From Paenibacillus sp. FSL K6-0276 (lineage in GTDB: Bacteria > Bacillota > Bacilli > Paenibacillales > Paenibacillaceae), in the NCBI RefSeq assembly GCF_037977235.1, contig NZ_CP150276.1, forward strand, positions 1,674,001-1,738,000: 64,000 bases of DNA, in the 5' to 3' direction. Numbering within the stretch: position 1 is the stretch's first letter; the number at the start of each line of letters is the position of its first letter. The notes beneath the pieces are model-generated. The model saw nothing but the letters and a program-made list of their open reading frames with translations, did not search any database and was not told the origin of the DNA. Position numbers and translations under genes: made by a program. This document shows, in pieces, positions 6,547 through 15,034 of this stretch.

Positions 6547-9180
6547 ATGAAGGCAAGTGAAATTCGTTCCAAATGGCTTAAGTTTTTTGAAAGTAAAGGT
6601 CACAAGATTGAACCTAGTGCGTCCCTAGTACCGCATAACGATCCCTCGCTGCTGTGGATCAATGCAGGTATGGCACCGCTGAAAGCATACTTCGATGGCC
6701 GTGAGATTCCTGAGAATCCGCGCCTGACGAACTCGCAGAAATGTATTCGTACCAATGATATCGAGAATGTAGGTAAGACACGCCGTCACCATACTTTCTT
6801 CGAAATGTTAGGTAACTTCTCTATCGGCGATTATTTCAAAGAAGAAGCTATCACATGGGCTTGGGAATTCTTGACTGGCAAGGAGTGGATCGGATTCGAT
6901 CCAGAACGTATCTCCGTGACTGTGTACGCTGAGGATGAAGAAGCTTTCAAACTGTGGAATGATAAAGTAGGATTGCCAGCAGAGCGCATCATTAAGCTGG
7001 GAGATGAGAACTTTTGGGATATCGGCGAAGGCCCTTGTGGTCCTTGCTCGGAAATCTTTTATGACCGCGGCGAAGCTTACGGCAGCGACATGAGCGACCC
7101 AGAAATGTATCCAGGTGGAGAAAACGAACGTTGGCTTGAAGTATGGAACCTAGTGTTCTCACAGTTCAACCATAACAAGGATGGCAGCTATACACCGCTT
7201 CCGAATAAGAATATTGATACCGGTGCTGGACTGGAGCGTTTTGCTTCTATTCTGCAAGATGTGGATTCCAACTTTGATACCGATTTGTTCCAACCCATTA
7301 TCCAAAAGACAGCTGAGCTTGCTGGTGTAACTTATAAAGATAACGTTGAGCAGGATATCGCTCTTAAAGTTATCGCTGACCATGTACGTACCGTAACTTT
7401 TGCAGTAGGTGATGGAGTACTTCCTTCTAATGAAGGTCGCGGTTATATTATCCGCCGTTTGCTACGCCGTGCCGTTCGTTACGGAAAGACCTTGGGTCTG
7501 GATCGTCCATTCCTGCATGAGCTGACTGAAACCGTTGGCGAGATTATGGGTGTGTATTATCCATCCGTTGTCGAGAACCGTGAATATATCGCAAAGATTA
7601 TCCGTACAGAAGAAGAACGTTTCCACGAGACATTGTCTGATGGTTTGGCTATCTTGGGTGAGATCAGCAGTAAAGCAAAGGCAGATGGCCTTAGCACGAT
7701 TGCTGGTGCCGATGCATTTAAGCTATATGATACTTACGGATTCCCGTTTGACCTGACCGAAGATTTTGCTGCGGAGCAAGGATTGACAGTAGACCGTGAA
7801 GGCTTCGATGTCGCCATGCAAGAACAGCGTGACCGCGCAAGAGCTGCACGTCATGATGGTGGCAGTATGAAGATTCAGGGAGGCGCATTAGCTGATCTGA
7901 CGGTTAAAAGTGAATTTGTTGGATATAATGACTCGGTAACAGAGTCGAAAATTATGGCTATTGTTGTGGGTGACGAACTGGTGGATACTGCTGGTGAAGG
8001 CGTAGAGTGCCAAGTCATTCTTGAGGCAACTCCTTTCTACGCTGAAAGTGGCGGACAAGTGAGTGACACGGGTGTGCTTACTGGCGGTTCGGTTACGGCT
8101 AAGGTAAAAGGATTGTTCAAGGCTCCACATGGCCAACACGTACATTTGGTAACTGTGGAATCTGGAGAATTGAAAGTAGGCGAGTCGGTTCGCGCTGAAG
8201 TGGATCGTGCACAGCGTGAAGATATCGTGAAGAACCATACAGCCACACATCTACTGCACAAAGCGCTCAAAGAGGTTCTTGGCGGTCATGTCAATCAAGC
8301 AGGATCATTAGTGGAAGGTGCACGTTTGCGGTTTGACTTCTCACATTTCGGAGCGATTACTCCGGAAGAACTAAGCGACATCGAGCATCGCGTGAATGCA
8401 CAAATCTGGCGTGGTCTTGATGTAGTCATTGAGAACAAGCCAATTGATGAAGCTAAAGCTATGGGAGCTATGGCACTTTTTGGTGAGAAATATGGCAATA
8501 TCGTCCGTGTCGTTCAGGTCGGCGATTACAGCCTTGAGCTTTGTGGAGGATGCCACGTATCCAACACGTCGCAGATCGGCATTTTCAAGCTGCTTAGCGA
8601 AAGTGGCATTGGTTCTGGTGTGCGCCGGATTGAAGCAGTAACCGGACGTTACGCTTACCAGTTCACTGAGAGTCAACTGGATCTGCTCAAGCAATCTGCG
8701 GGTCTACTAAAGTCTTCTCTGAACGACGTTCCGAAACGGATTGAAGCGCTGCATAACCAAGTCCGTGAGCTTTCGCGTGAGAATGAATCACTGCAATCCA
8801 AGCTTAGCGCAACATTTGCTGCTGAATTAACAAGCAGTGTGAAGACTGTTGGCGCAGGTACGCAGCTCCTTGCTGTTGCTGTTCAAGCAGGCAATATGGA
8901 TGCTCTTCGTTCTACTGCTGATGAATTGAAATCCAAGCTTCCGGATGCCGTACTTGTGCTGGGTGCAGCAATGGACGATAAGGTGAACTTTGTTGTAGTT
9001 GTACCACAGGATCTAGTGAAGAAGGGCTTCCACGCTGGTAAGATCGTAAAAGAAGTCGCAGCAGTATGCGGCGGCGGCGGTGGCGGGCGTCCAGATATGG
9101 CGCAAGCTGGAGGTAAAGATGCTTCCAAGCTTGGCGAGGCGCTGGCTAAGGCAGAAGAATTAGTAGCTTCACAAGCATAA
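6547..9180 (+). CDS. alaS: Alanine--tRNA ligase
   Basis: A full-length enzyme of 877 residues that charges tRNA-Ala in the cytoplasm. The N-terminal class II catalytic core is seen in the opening [18 protein letters not shown] and in [14 protein letters not shown]. The editing domain carries [11 protein letters not shown] (His from about residue 563) and CGGCHVSNT (about 666), the zinc-type site that removes mischarged serine or glycine. The C-terminal DHHA1 region has the glycine-rich [15 protein letters not shown]. Length and order match the family. Expression is controlled by the T-box leader. In Bacillus, alaS is followed by the same ireB-ruvX genes found here. Confidence 0.98.
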   Translation: MKASEIRSKWLKFFESKGHKIEPSASLVPHNDPSLLWINAGMAPLKAYFDGREIPENPRLTNSQKCIRTNDIENVGKTRRHHTFFEMLGNFSIGDYFKEEAITWAWEFLTGKEWIGFDPERISVTVYAEDEEAFKLWNDKVGLPAERIIKLGDENFWDIGEGPCGPCSEIFYDRGEAYGSDMSDPEMYPGGENERWLEVWNLVFSQFNHNKDGSYTPLPNKNIDTGAGLERFASILQDVDSNFDTDLFQPIIQKTAELAGVTYKDNVEQDIALKVIADHVRTVTFAVGDGVLPSNEGRGYIIRRLLRRAVRYGKTLGLDRPFLHELTETVGEIMGVYYPSVVENREYIAKIIRTEEERFHETLSDGLAILGEISSKAKADGLSTIAGADAFKLYDTYGFPFDLTEDFAAEQGLTVDREGFDVAMQEQRDRARAARHDGGSMKIQGGALADLTVKSEFVGYNDSVTESKIMAIVVGDELVDTAGEGVECQVILEATPFYAESGGQVSDTGVLTGGSVTAKVKGLFKAPHGQHVHLVTVESGELKVGESVRAEVDRAQREDIVKNHTATHLLHKALKEVLGGHVNQAGSLVEGARLRFDFSHFGAITPEELSDIEHRVNAQIWRGLDVVIENKPIDEAKAMGAMALFGEKYGNIVRVVQVGDYSLELCGGCHVSNTSQIGIFKLLSESGIGSGVRRIEAVTGRYAYQFTESQLDLLKQSAGLLKSSLNDVPKRIEALHNQVRELSRENESLQSKLSATFAAELTSSVKTVGAGTQLLAVAVQAGNMDALRSTADELKSKLPDAVLVLGAAMDDKVNFVVVVPQDLVKKGFHAGKIVKEVAAVCGGGGGGRPDMAQAGGKDASKLGEALAKAEELVASQA

Positions 9181-9496
9181 GTTTATATTCCGAAACTATT
9201 TCTCAATCTAAACGTATTACGAAAAAACATAGCGGTACTGAGAGTTTGATATCAGTACCGCTACTCTTTATTAACAGGTGGTTAGATTTTCATGAGTAAT
9301 TGTGCTTGACAATAGCTTAAAAGCCAAAAATATCATTATTTTTGTAGAGGAAATGCCAAAAAAAGCGTTATTCCACGCGCAGGATTTCCTCGTTGGGCCA
9401 TGAATATGTTATGATAAAGGAAGCAAGTGAGCTGTACAGTAGCAACTTTGCGAAGCCGCCTAAATAGGGCGATTTTGCAGAAGGAAGGTGTCACAA
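9181..9496. other. Intergenic region after alaS
   Basis: A perfect 12-base hairpin lies at 9230-9263 (TAGCGGTACTGA with TCAGTACCGCTA). Its T tract is poor, so it may be a weak terminator. Further on there is a TTGACA at 9306-9311 with TATCAT 19 bases away, a mediocre promoter candidate for ireB. Nothing else is recognisable. Confidence 0.5.
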
Positions 9497-9772
9497 ATGG
9501 ACTCCATGGACAAAACAGTCAAATTCAATGTGAAGGGCGACGAAAAGGAAGCTTCTCCCCAGGAAATATTGCTCGCTGTATACGATGCACTGGTGGAGAA
9601 AGAGTATCATCCGATCAATCAGATCGTAGGGTATCTTCTTTCCGGAGATCCAGCTTACATTCCGCGTCATAACAATGCGAGAAGTTTGGTCCGGAGAAAA
9701 GAACGTGATGAGCTGATTGAAGAGCTGGTTAGATTCTACCTCGTCAATCACAAGGTGGATAATCCCAGATGA
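9497..9772 (+). CDS. ireB: IreB family regulatory phosphoprotein
   Basis: A small protein of 91 residues of the former DUF965 (YrzL) family. In enterococci IreB is the substrate of the Ser/Thr kinase IreK and modulates cephalosporin resistance; in other Firmicutes the role is less clear. The family core is obvious: [46 protein letters not shown] chose ATG 9497 because GGAAGG at 9483-9488 is suitably placed; an in-frame GTG at 9488 overlaps that site. The gene ends in ATGA, overlapping the start of ruvX by four bases, which indicates translational coupling. Confidence 0.92.
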   Translation: MDSMDKTVKFNVKGDEKEASPQEILLAVYDALVEKEYHPINQIVGYLLSGDPAYIPRHNNARSLVRRKERDELIEELVRFYLVNHKVDNPR

Positions 9773-10188
9773 AGAAGAAGTTAGGACTGGATTACGGCGA
9801 CCGAAGAATCGGTGTAGCCACAAGCGATGTTTTTGGATGGACGGCACAAGCTCTTGAAACAATTGAGCGCCGTGGTACTGGCAATGAGTTCGAACGTATT
9901 CGCGAACTTGTTACAGAGCACGAAATTGGAGAAATTGTAGTTGGTCTACCGAAGAATATGAACGGCTCAGTAGGACCCCGGGGCGAAATCTGCATAGAGT
10001 TCGCTGATAAGCTACGGGAGCAATTTGCAATGCCCGTACACCTTTGGGATGAGCGTCTGACGACGGTATCCGCAGAGCGGGTGCTGATTGAAGGGGACGT
10101 CAGCCGGAAGAAACGCAAAGGGATTGTGGACAAAATGGCTGCAGCCCTGATTTTGCAAAATTTTTTGGATGCTAACAGTAAAAGGTGA
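9769..10188 (+). CDS. ruvX: Putative pre-16S rRNA nuclease / Holliday junction resolvase-like protein (RuvX, YqgF)
   Basis: A protein of 139 residues with the RNase H-like fold of YqgF. The acidic site residues are visible in [16 protein letters not shown], in [14 protein letters not shown] and WDERLTT, and in the C-terminal [14 protein letters not shown]. The family was first linked to Holliday junctions; in E. coli the known role is in maturing the 5' end of 16S rRNA. It starts inside the ireB stop codon (ATGA) and is followed by the two DUF1292 genes, the order found in Bacillus. Confidence 0.93.
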   Translation: MKKKLGLDYGDRRIGVATSDVFGWTAQALETIERRGTGNEFERIRELVTEHEIGEIVVGLPKNMNGSVGPRGEICIEFADKLREQFAMPVHLWDERLTTVSAERVLIEGDVSRKKRKGIVDKMAAALILQNFLDANSKR

Positions 10189-10201
10189 GGGGTGCGAGGA
10201 T

Positions 10202-10510
10202 ATGACAAACGAACAGATTGGCCAAGAGGAAGAACCGGAAATTATCTATATTCCCGATGAGGAAGGTAATGAAGAGGAATTCGAGGTCATTATGAAGTTT
10301 GAGGTTGATGGCTCGGACGCTAAGTACATGATGGTGGTTCCGCTTGATTCCGAGGACGAGGAAACCGATGAGGTTTATGCGTTCCGTTATGTGGAAGAAG
10401 GCGACGATCTTCAATTGTTCATGATCGATAATGACGAGGAGTGGGCGATTGTTGAAGAGACTTTCAACACACTGGTTGACGAGCTGGACGGAGGATCGGA
10501 GAATGACTGA
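10202..10510 (+). CDS. DUF1292 family protein (YrzB-like), first copy
   Basis: A very acidic protein of 102 residues, probably cytoplasmic. After a short N-terminal stretch the DUF1292 core reads NEEEFEVIMKFEVDGSDAKYMMVVP and then EVYAFRYVEEGDDLQLFMIDNDEEWAIVEETFNTL. ATG 10202 has GAGGGGTGCGAGGA before it; an earlier in-frame ATG at 10169 lies within ruvX and has no such site. Homologues sit beside ruvX in many Firmicutes, but no molecular function is established. It overlaps the next DUF1292 gene by eight bases. Confidence 0.9.
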   Translation: MTNEQIGQEEEPEIIYIPDEEGNEEEFEVIMKFEVDGSDAKYMMVVPLDSEDEETDEVYAFRYVEEGDDLQLFMIDNDEEWAIVEETFNTLVDELDGGSEND

Positions 10511-10811
10511 TTTATCCGCTGATCAAGCGGTATGGACTTCGCGGCTTAAGGAAGCCTATGGAGAAACAGTAGAATTGGAAGATGAGCAAGGAAAGTCTTC
10601 CATTTACGATATTATCGCCGAATTTGAAGTTGGTGATCGCGGCTATGCGGTGCTGAAAGGCTCTGGTAAAGACGTGGAATATGAAATCCTGCGTATCGTT
10701 GTCTCTCCTAACGGACTTCCGGAACTAGAGAACATCGTGGACGATGAAGAGTGGGAAGACATCTCTGAGCTTTATGATGAGATGACTTTTCCGGCGGATG
10801 ACGCAGAATAA
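10503..10811 (+). CDS. DUF1292 family protein, second tandem copy
   Basis: Also 102 residues and acidic. The core is recognisable (SSIYDIIAEFEVGDRGYAVLKG, YEILRIVVSPNGLPELENIVDDEEWEDISELYDEM) but is diverged from the first copy; the N-terminus SADQAVWTSRLKEAYGETVEL differs completely. ATG 10503 is preceded by GGAGGATCGGAG; upstream in-frame starts lie within the previous gene. The eight-base overlap makes a translationally coupled pair, so the two may form a heteromer; this is inference. Confidence 0.85.
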   Translation: MTDLSADQAVWTSRLKEAYGETVELEDEQGKSSIYDIIAEFEVGDRGYAVLKGSGKDVEYEILRIVVSPNGLPELENIVDDEEWEDISELYDEMTFPADDAE

Positions 10812-10849
10812 ATCTTAAACATGTACGTTACATTTATGATGAGTACGGA

Positions 10850-10878
10850 AGAGGGCGGAGAATTCCGCGCTCTTTTTG
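10850..10878 (+). terminator. Terminator of the ireB-ruvX-DUF1292 unit
   Basis: AGAGGGCGGA (10850-10859) and TCCGCGCTCT (10864-10873) form a ten-base stem with one mismatch, followed by T residues. Confidence 0.8.
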
Positions 10879-10945
10879 CTTGGAATATGAGATATTTTTA
10901 TTTGCGAATTCAACTTTTCATTCCTGAGACTCATGGATGAACATC

Positions 10946-11144
10946 AATCCCACTTAATGATAGGGAATTCTTCCACTTAATTTAGTGGGATTGGCTGGTG
11001 TTTTGAAATTATAAGGAATTGCTCCCTATAATGTTAAGGGATAACCGGGATTATGCCCTGAGACAGTTAAATATAGGGAGTAATTCCCTATATCTCATCA
11101 TTTAGAGGTTATATTGCAGAATTATACGGAGAAATTCCCTATAA
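10946..11144. repeat. Palindrome array A (four phased units plus a central dyad)
   Basis: Four units resemble TTATAGGGA-N5-TCCCTATAA, with core centres at 10969, 11020, 11082 and 11133. The intervals are therefore 51, 62 and 51. With five-base arms the linkers are 36, 47 and 36 nt. The first two units carry AATT on the left of the core (attct, attgc) and the last two on the right (gtaat, gaaat), so the array is inverted about position 11051. A different dyad, AGGGATAA with TTATGCCCT, fills the central linker (11037-11059). An outer AATCCCACTTAA (10946-10957) also pairs with 10981-10992. Confidence 0.65.
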
Positions 11145-11187
11145 CTCTTCCAGTGATCTCAAAAAACGCATTATCATGAAATATGTA

Positions 11188-11216
11188 TTGAATTTTAAGC
11201 AATACACTTTTATACT
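11188..11216 (+). promoter_or_regulatory. Promoter of mltG
   Basis: TTGAAT at 11188-11193, a 17-base spacer and TATACT at 11211-11216, 27 bases before the TTG start of mltG. It lies just after array A. Confidence 0.7.
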
Positions 11217-11243
11217 TTATAGTCGGAAAGTGAGGAATCAGAC

Positions 11244-12293
11244 TTGAAATCCGCAATCCGTACTGTGCTTATCGTTATTCTTTTGCTGGTAGCAGCAGGA
11301 GGCGGAGGCGCTTGGTACATTTGGAACGGGATGCAGCCGGTAGAGCCTGCAGGTCCTGCTGTAACATTTACGATAGAGAAGGGCATGGGTAGCGCTGAAA
11401 TTGCCGATCTGCTCGAACAAAATGGCATTATTCGCAACAGTCTTTTTTTTAAGGGATATTTGAAATGGACCAAAGAAGGTTCCAGCTTCAAAGCTGGTAC
11501 TTATGTTGCTAGTCCAGGAGACACCTATGACGAGCTCATCGAGAGGTTAAATGCTGGTGATGTTGTTAAGGAAGAGACCGTAACTTTTACGATTCCGGAA
11601 GGATATACTGCTGAGGAGATTGCCAAGAAGCTTGCTGAAGCTTGGAATCAGGATGCTGCTATTTTTCTAGAAATAATGGATACCGGTACGGGCTTGAAGG
11701 GAATTGATGTTCTAGGTATCCCACAGGATAAGAATCTTCGTCATCGTCTTGAAGGGTATTTGTTCCCAGAAACGTATGAACTAGCCAAGGATAGTACGCC
11801 GCAGGAAGTTGTAGAAGCGTTATTGGATCAGTTCCAGAAGAAACTGGATACGATCCCGAATTGGAAGCAAAAGCTTGAAGCACGTGGAATGACGCTACAT
11901 GAGTTATTGACAGTGGCCTCGTTAGTCGAGCGTGAAGTCGTGGTAGATAGTGAACGACCGCTAGTCGCTGGCGTTATTTATAACCGCTTAAAGAAAGAGC
12001 AGAAGCTGGAGATTGATGCTACGGTTCAATATTTGCTCGATAAACAGAAGGAAAGACTGTTATTTAAAGATTTGGAAGTTGACAGTCCATATAATACGTA
12101 TAAGAATGTTGGACTTCCTCCAGGACCTATTAGTAATCCAGGGCTGGCCTCCATTCAGGCGGCACTCGAACCTGAGGCTTCTGAATACTACTTCTATGTG
12201 ACTAAGAAAGATGGTACACAGGGCCATTTGTTTGCTAAGACCTACAAGGAACATTTAGCCAATATCGAAAAAAGCAAGCAAGAATCGAAATGA
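11244..12293 (+). CDS. mltG: Endolytic transglycosylase MltG (YceG-like)
   Basis: A membrane-anchored enzyme of 349 residues that cuts nascent peptidoglycan strands and helps set their length. One N-terminal transmembrane segment (VLIVILLLVAAGGGGAWYIW) is followed by a LysM-like region (VTFTIEKGMGSAEIADLLEQNGII, VTFTIPEGYTAEEIAKKL) and the YceG catalytic domain. The catalytic Glu lies in TVASLVEREVV (about residue 228), and YNTYKNVGLPPGPISNPG is the other family signature. TTG 11244 is the start that keeps the membrane anchor intact. In Bacillus the gene is followed by trmR and then the U32 pair; here trmR is absent. Confidence 0.95.
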   Translation: MKSAIRTVLIVILLLVAAGGGGAWYIWNGMQPVEPAGPAVTFTIEKGMGSAEIADLLEQNGIIRNSLFFKGYLKWTKEGSSFKAGTYVASPGDTYDELIERLNAGDVVKEETVTFTIPEGYTAEEIAKKLAEAWNQDAAIFLEIMDTGTGLKGIDVLGIPQDKNLRHRLEGYLFPETYELAKDSTPQEVVEALLDQFQKKLDTIPNWKQKLEARGMTLHELLTVASLVEREVVVDSERPLVAGVIYNRLKKEQKLEIDATVQYLLDKQKERLLFKDLEVDSPYNTYKNVGLPPGPISNPGLASIQAALEPEASEYYFYVTKKDGTQGHLFAKTYKEHLANIEKSKQESK

Positions 12294-12349
12294 AATATTA
12301 AAATGAAGAGTGGTGCGGTTGAAACAACTGTACAAGTAGGAGGTACAAC

Positions 12350-13282
12350 ATGACTAACAAACCGGAATTGCTGGCGACAGCAGCATCCTTAGAGGAAGCT
12401 GCTGCTTTGCTGGATGCCGGAGCAGATGCATTGCTCATCGGGGATGACCGTTTCGGCATGCGTCTTGCCGGACATTTCTCTCTGGAAGATACAGCTGCTG
12501 TTGTAGAAATGGCACATGCGCGTGGCTGCAAAGTATATGCTGGACTAGGTGGGCTCATGTCCAATCGTCTGCTGGATGAGCTCCCTGCCTATGTGAAGGC
12601 TTTAGGTGAACTTGGTGTTGACGGTGTTGAATTCGGTGATCCTGCTGTGTTAACCACAGTGAAGAAGGAAGCACCGGGCATGAATCTGCATTGGAATGCG
12701 GAAATGACCTCTACCAATTACGCAACCGCAAATTATTGGGGGCGTAAAGGCGCTACTCGCGTCGTTCTTGCCCGTGAGCTGAATATGGATGAAATGACGG
12801 AAATGGTTCCGCTTTTAGAGGTAGAGGCACAGGTTCAGGTTCACGGCATGACAAATATATACCATTCCAAGCGTAAGCTTGTAGAAAGCTATATGTCACA
12901 TCAAGGACGTCCAAGTGAAGGCGGTAGCCTTGGCAAGGAACGTGGTCTATTTCTGATTGAGGCAGAACGAGATGACCAAAAGTTCCCGATTTATGAAGAC
13001 GAGAACGGTACACATATTATGAGTTCGGATGATATTTGTATTTTGGAGGATCTTCATATCCTTATGGCTGCAGGCGTACAGAGCTTTAAGATTGAAGGAC
13101 TTTTGAAATCAACAGCTTATAATGTGGCGGTTGTTAAGACTTATCGCAAAGCTATTGATCTCTATGCGGCTGATCCGGAAGGGTATTCTTTCCAAGAGGA
13201 TTGGATGGAAGCGATCAGAACGTTGCAAGATCCTGAACGGGAGCTAAGCTTCGGATTTTTCTATAAAGAGCAAGTATATTAA
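12350..13282 (+). CDS. Peptidase U32 family protein, TrhP1-like (YrrN)
   Basis: A protein of 310 residues, matching the short partner of the U32 pair called TrhP1 (YrrN) in Bacillus subtilis. TrhP1 and TrhP2 are needed for 5-hydroxyuridine at the wobble position of certain tRNAs, an activity that uses prephenate there. Visible features are PELLATAASLEEAAALLDAGADALLIGDDRFG, the beta-barrel strand LHWNAEMTSTN and the C-terminal VQSFKIEGLLKSTAYNVAVVKTYRKAID. The cysteine cluster of the longer partner is missing, as is usual for the short type. GGAGG precedes the ATG. The function is assigned by family and gene order. Confidence 0.85.
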   Translation: MTNKPELLATAASLEEAAALLDAGADALLIGDDRFGMRLAGHFSLEDTAAVVEMAHARGCKVYAGLGGLMSNRLLDELPAYVKALGELGVDGVEFGDPAVLTTVKKEAPGMNLHWNAEMTSTNYATANYWGRKGATRVVLARELNMDEMTEMVPLLEVEAQVQVHGMTNIYHSKRKLVESYMSHQGRPSEGGSLGKERGLFLIEAERDDQKFPIYEDENGTHIMSSDDICILEDLHILMAAGVQSFKIEGLLKSTAYNVAVVKTYRKAIDLYAADPEGYSFQEDWMEAIRTLQDPERELSFGFFYKEQVY

Positions 13283-13309
13283 GTTTAATTGAAATGAGAG
13301 TTTTTAATT

Positions 13310-13361
13310 CCCCGCAAAGACTAGTTGCAGGCATTTAGGGTGTAGACATCACTTTGTGGGG
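13310..13361. repeat. Hairpin CCCCGCAAAG / CTTTGTGGGG, copy 2
   Basis: A ten-base stem with one G-U pair (13310-13319 and 13352-13361) closes a 32-base loop, between the two U32 genes and just before the second ribosome binding site. The stem matches the element at 3643-3692, while the loops differ. Confidence 0.6.
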
Positions 13362-13381
13362 CGATGGAGGGGAGAACAGGA

Positions 13382-14719
13382 ATGGGAACCATGACTAAGC
13401 CGCAATACAAGGGCAAACGTTACCGTCTGGACAAACCGGAGCTCCTAGCTCCGGCCGGTAATTTGGAAAAATTAAAATTCGCAGTACATTATGGTGCGGA
13501 TGCTGTTTATATCGGAGGGCAGAAATACGGTTTGCGTTCTGGAGCAGACAATTTCAGCTTTGAGGAAATGCGTGAAGGTGTTGAATTCGCCAAGAAATAT
13601 GGCGCCAAGGTATTTGTTGCAACGAACATTTATGCTCACAATGAAGATGTCGCAGGGATTGAAGAATATCTGCGTAACTTATATGAAGCTGGCATTGCTG
13701 CCATTATCGTAGCCGACCCAGTCATTGTAGATACAGCACGTCGTTTAGTACCTGGACTAGAGGTGCATTTGAGTACTCAGCAGTCTACGCTGAACTGGCA
13801 AGCCGTGTCCTTCTGGAAAGAAGAGGGTCTGCCACGTGTAGTTCTCGGACGTGAGACAAGCCTGGAAGAGATCGCCGAGATTAAGAAGCATGTCGACATT
13901 GAAATCGAGAGCTTCATCCATGGCGCTATGTGCTCCTCGTACTCCGGTCGATGCGTATTATCCAATCACTTTACAGACCGTGACTCCAACCGAGGAGGCT
14001 GCTGCCAGTCTTGCCGCTGGAAATATGATCTGTTCGAGGATGCGCGTCCTGAAGGCACTTGGGTGTCTGAAGAAAATCAAGCTGAAGCTGAAGTACAATC
14101 TCCGGCACCTTTGCTTCCGGGTGTAACTCAGATTCCACTGCATCAGCAAGGAGATAATCCCTTCTCCATGGGATCTAAGGATTTGTGCATGCTGGAAAGT
14201 ATCCCTGAACTCATTGAAGTGGGCATCGATAGCTTCAAGATCGAGGGGCGGATGAAGTCGATCCACTATGTGGCTACTGTCGTTAACGCATATCGTAAAG
14301 CTATTGATGCTTACATGGCCGACCCAGAGGGATATGAGTTGAAGCAAGAGTGGCTGGATGAGCTTAATAAAGCGGCGAATCGTCCTCTTAACACTGGGTT
14401 CTTCTATGATACTCCGGATCATGAAGATCATATCTATGAGCCTGAGGAAAAAGCGGCTCCTTATGATTTTGCCGGACTTGTACTTGAATACGATGCTGAG
14501 AGTGGAATGGCACTCATTCAGCAACGCAATCACTTCAAGCCTGGTCAGGAAGTTGAATTCTTTGGACCGAATGATACATTCTTTAAACAGACTGTAGCGG
14601 AATTATGGGACGAAGCAGGCAATCCGCTTGACGCAGCCCGTCATCCTCTGCAACGTGTTCGCATGAAGGTAGATCAGCCAGTAGCATACTTTGATATGAT
14701 GCGTAAGAGAAAATCTTGA
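13382..14719 (+). CDS. Peptidase U32 family protein, TrhP2-like (YrrO)
   Basis: The long partner of the U32 pair, about 445 residues, expected to act with the preceding protein in tRNA wobble uridine hydroxylation. It has the U32 core PELLAPAGNLEKLKFAVHYGADAVYIGG, then ESFIHGAMCSSYSGRCVLSNH and the cysteine-rich RGGCCQSCRWKY, a likely iron-sulfur ligand set, and a C-terminal domain ending PVAYFDMMRKRK. ATG 13382 is preferred because GGAGGGGAG lies just upstream; the in-frame ATG at 13364 overlaps that site. A terminator follows. In Bacillus udk and greA come next; here the accessory region begins instead. Confidence 0.87.
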   Translation: MGTMTKPQYKGKRYRLDKPELLAPAGNLEKLKFAVHYGADAVYIGGQKYGLRSGADNFSFEEMREGVEFAKKYGAKVFVATNIYAHNEDVAGIEEYLRNLYEAGIAAIIVADPVIVDTARRLVPGLEVHLSTQQSTLNWQAVSFWKEEGLPRVVLGRETSLEEIAEIKKHVDIEIESFIHGAMCSSYSGRCVLSNHFTDRDSNRGGCCQSCRWKYDLFEDARPEGTWVSEENQAEAEVQSPAPLLPGVTQIPLHQQGDNPFSMGSKDLCMLESIPELIEVGIDSFKIEGRMKSIHYVATVVNAYRKAIDAYMADPEGYELKQEWLDELNKAANRPLNTGFFYDTPDHEDHIYEPEEKAAPYDFAGLVLEYDAESGMALIQQRNHFKPGQEVEFFGPNDTFFKQTVAELWDEAGNPLDAARHPLQRVRMKVDQPVAYFDMMRKRKS

Positions 14720-14725
14720 TAGAAT

Positions 14726-14768
14726 ACAGGGATGTTCTTTTCTATAAGAGCATCCCTGTTTTTCTTTT
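14726..14768 (+). terminator. Terminator after the U32 genes
   Basis: ACAGGGATG (14726-14734) pairs with CATCCCTGT (14751-14759), followed by five T. Confidence 0.85.
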
Positions 14769-15034
14769 GACAAAGCTAACAATAAGTTATATATATTAGT
14801 AACTAACAAATAAATCCAAGGAAGAAGGTGGAACGAAGAAATTTTTTTGTCTCAAAATACATAGGTTAAAAGTTGTGAAAAAATTATAGTAAAGCTAAGA
14901 AAAAAGACCTAATAAACCGATATATAATTTGGTTAGCGCTTTCATATGTCCTCTAATATTAGCGGGTAGATGATCAAGATGGGGATCCTGATCAAGATAG
15001 TATTAGTGAAAAGCATAAAGAGAGAAGGTTTAAG
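14769..15034. other. Upstream region of the first chemoreceptor
   Basis: AT-rich DNA without a recognisable gene. It contains the cre-like site listed separately and a GATCAAGAT direct repeat around 14972-14998. No clear -35/-10 pair could be chosen. Confidence 0.35.
14931..14944 (-). promoter_or_regulatory. Possible catabolite-responsive element
   Basis: The minus strand reads TGAAAGCGCTAACC, 13 of 14 matches to the CcpA consensus TGWAANCGNTNWCA. It lies 90 bases before the chemoreceptor gene, so carbon catabolite control of that gene is plausible. Confidence 0.5.

Noticed and set aside
7888..8694. Several antisense open frames inside alaS
   Set aside because: They are shadows of a highly conserved gene and show no motifs or start signals.
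10946..11144. CRISPR-like regular spacing
   Set aside because: The repeated units are short, imperfect palindromes that vary in sequence and orientation, with two linker lengths. There are no identical direct repeats and no cas genes.
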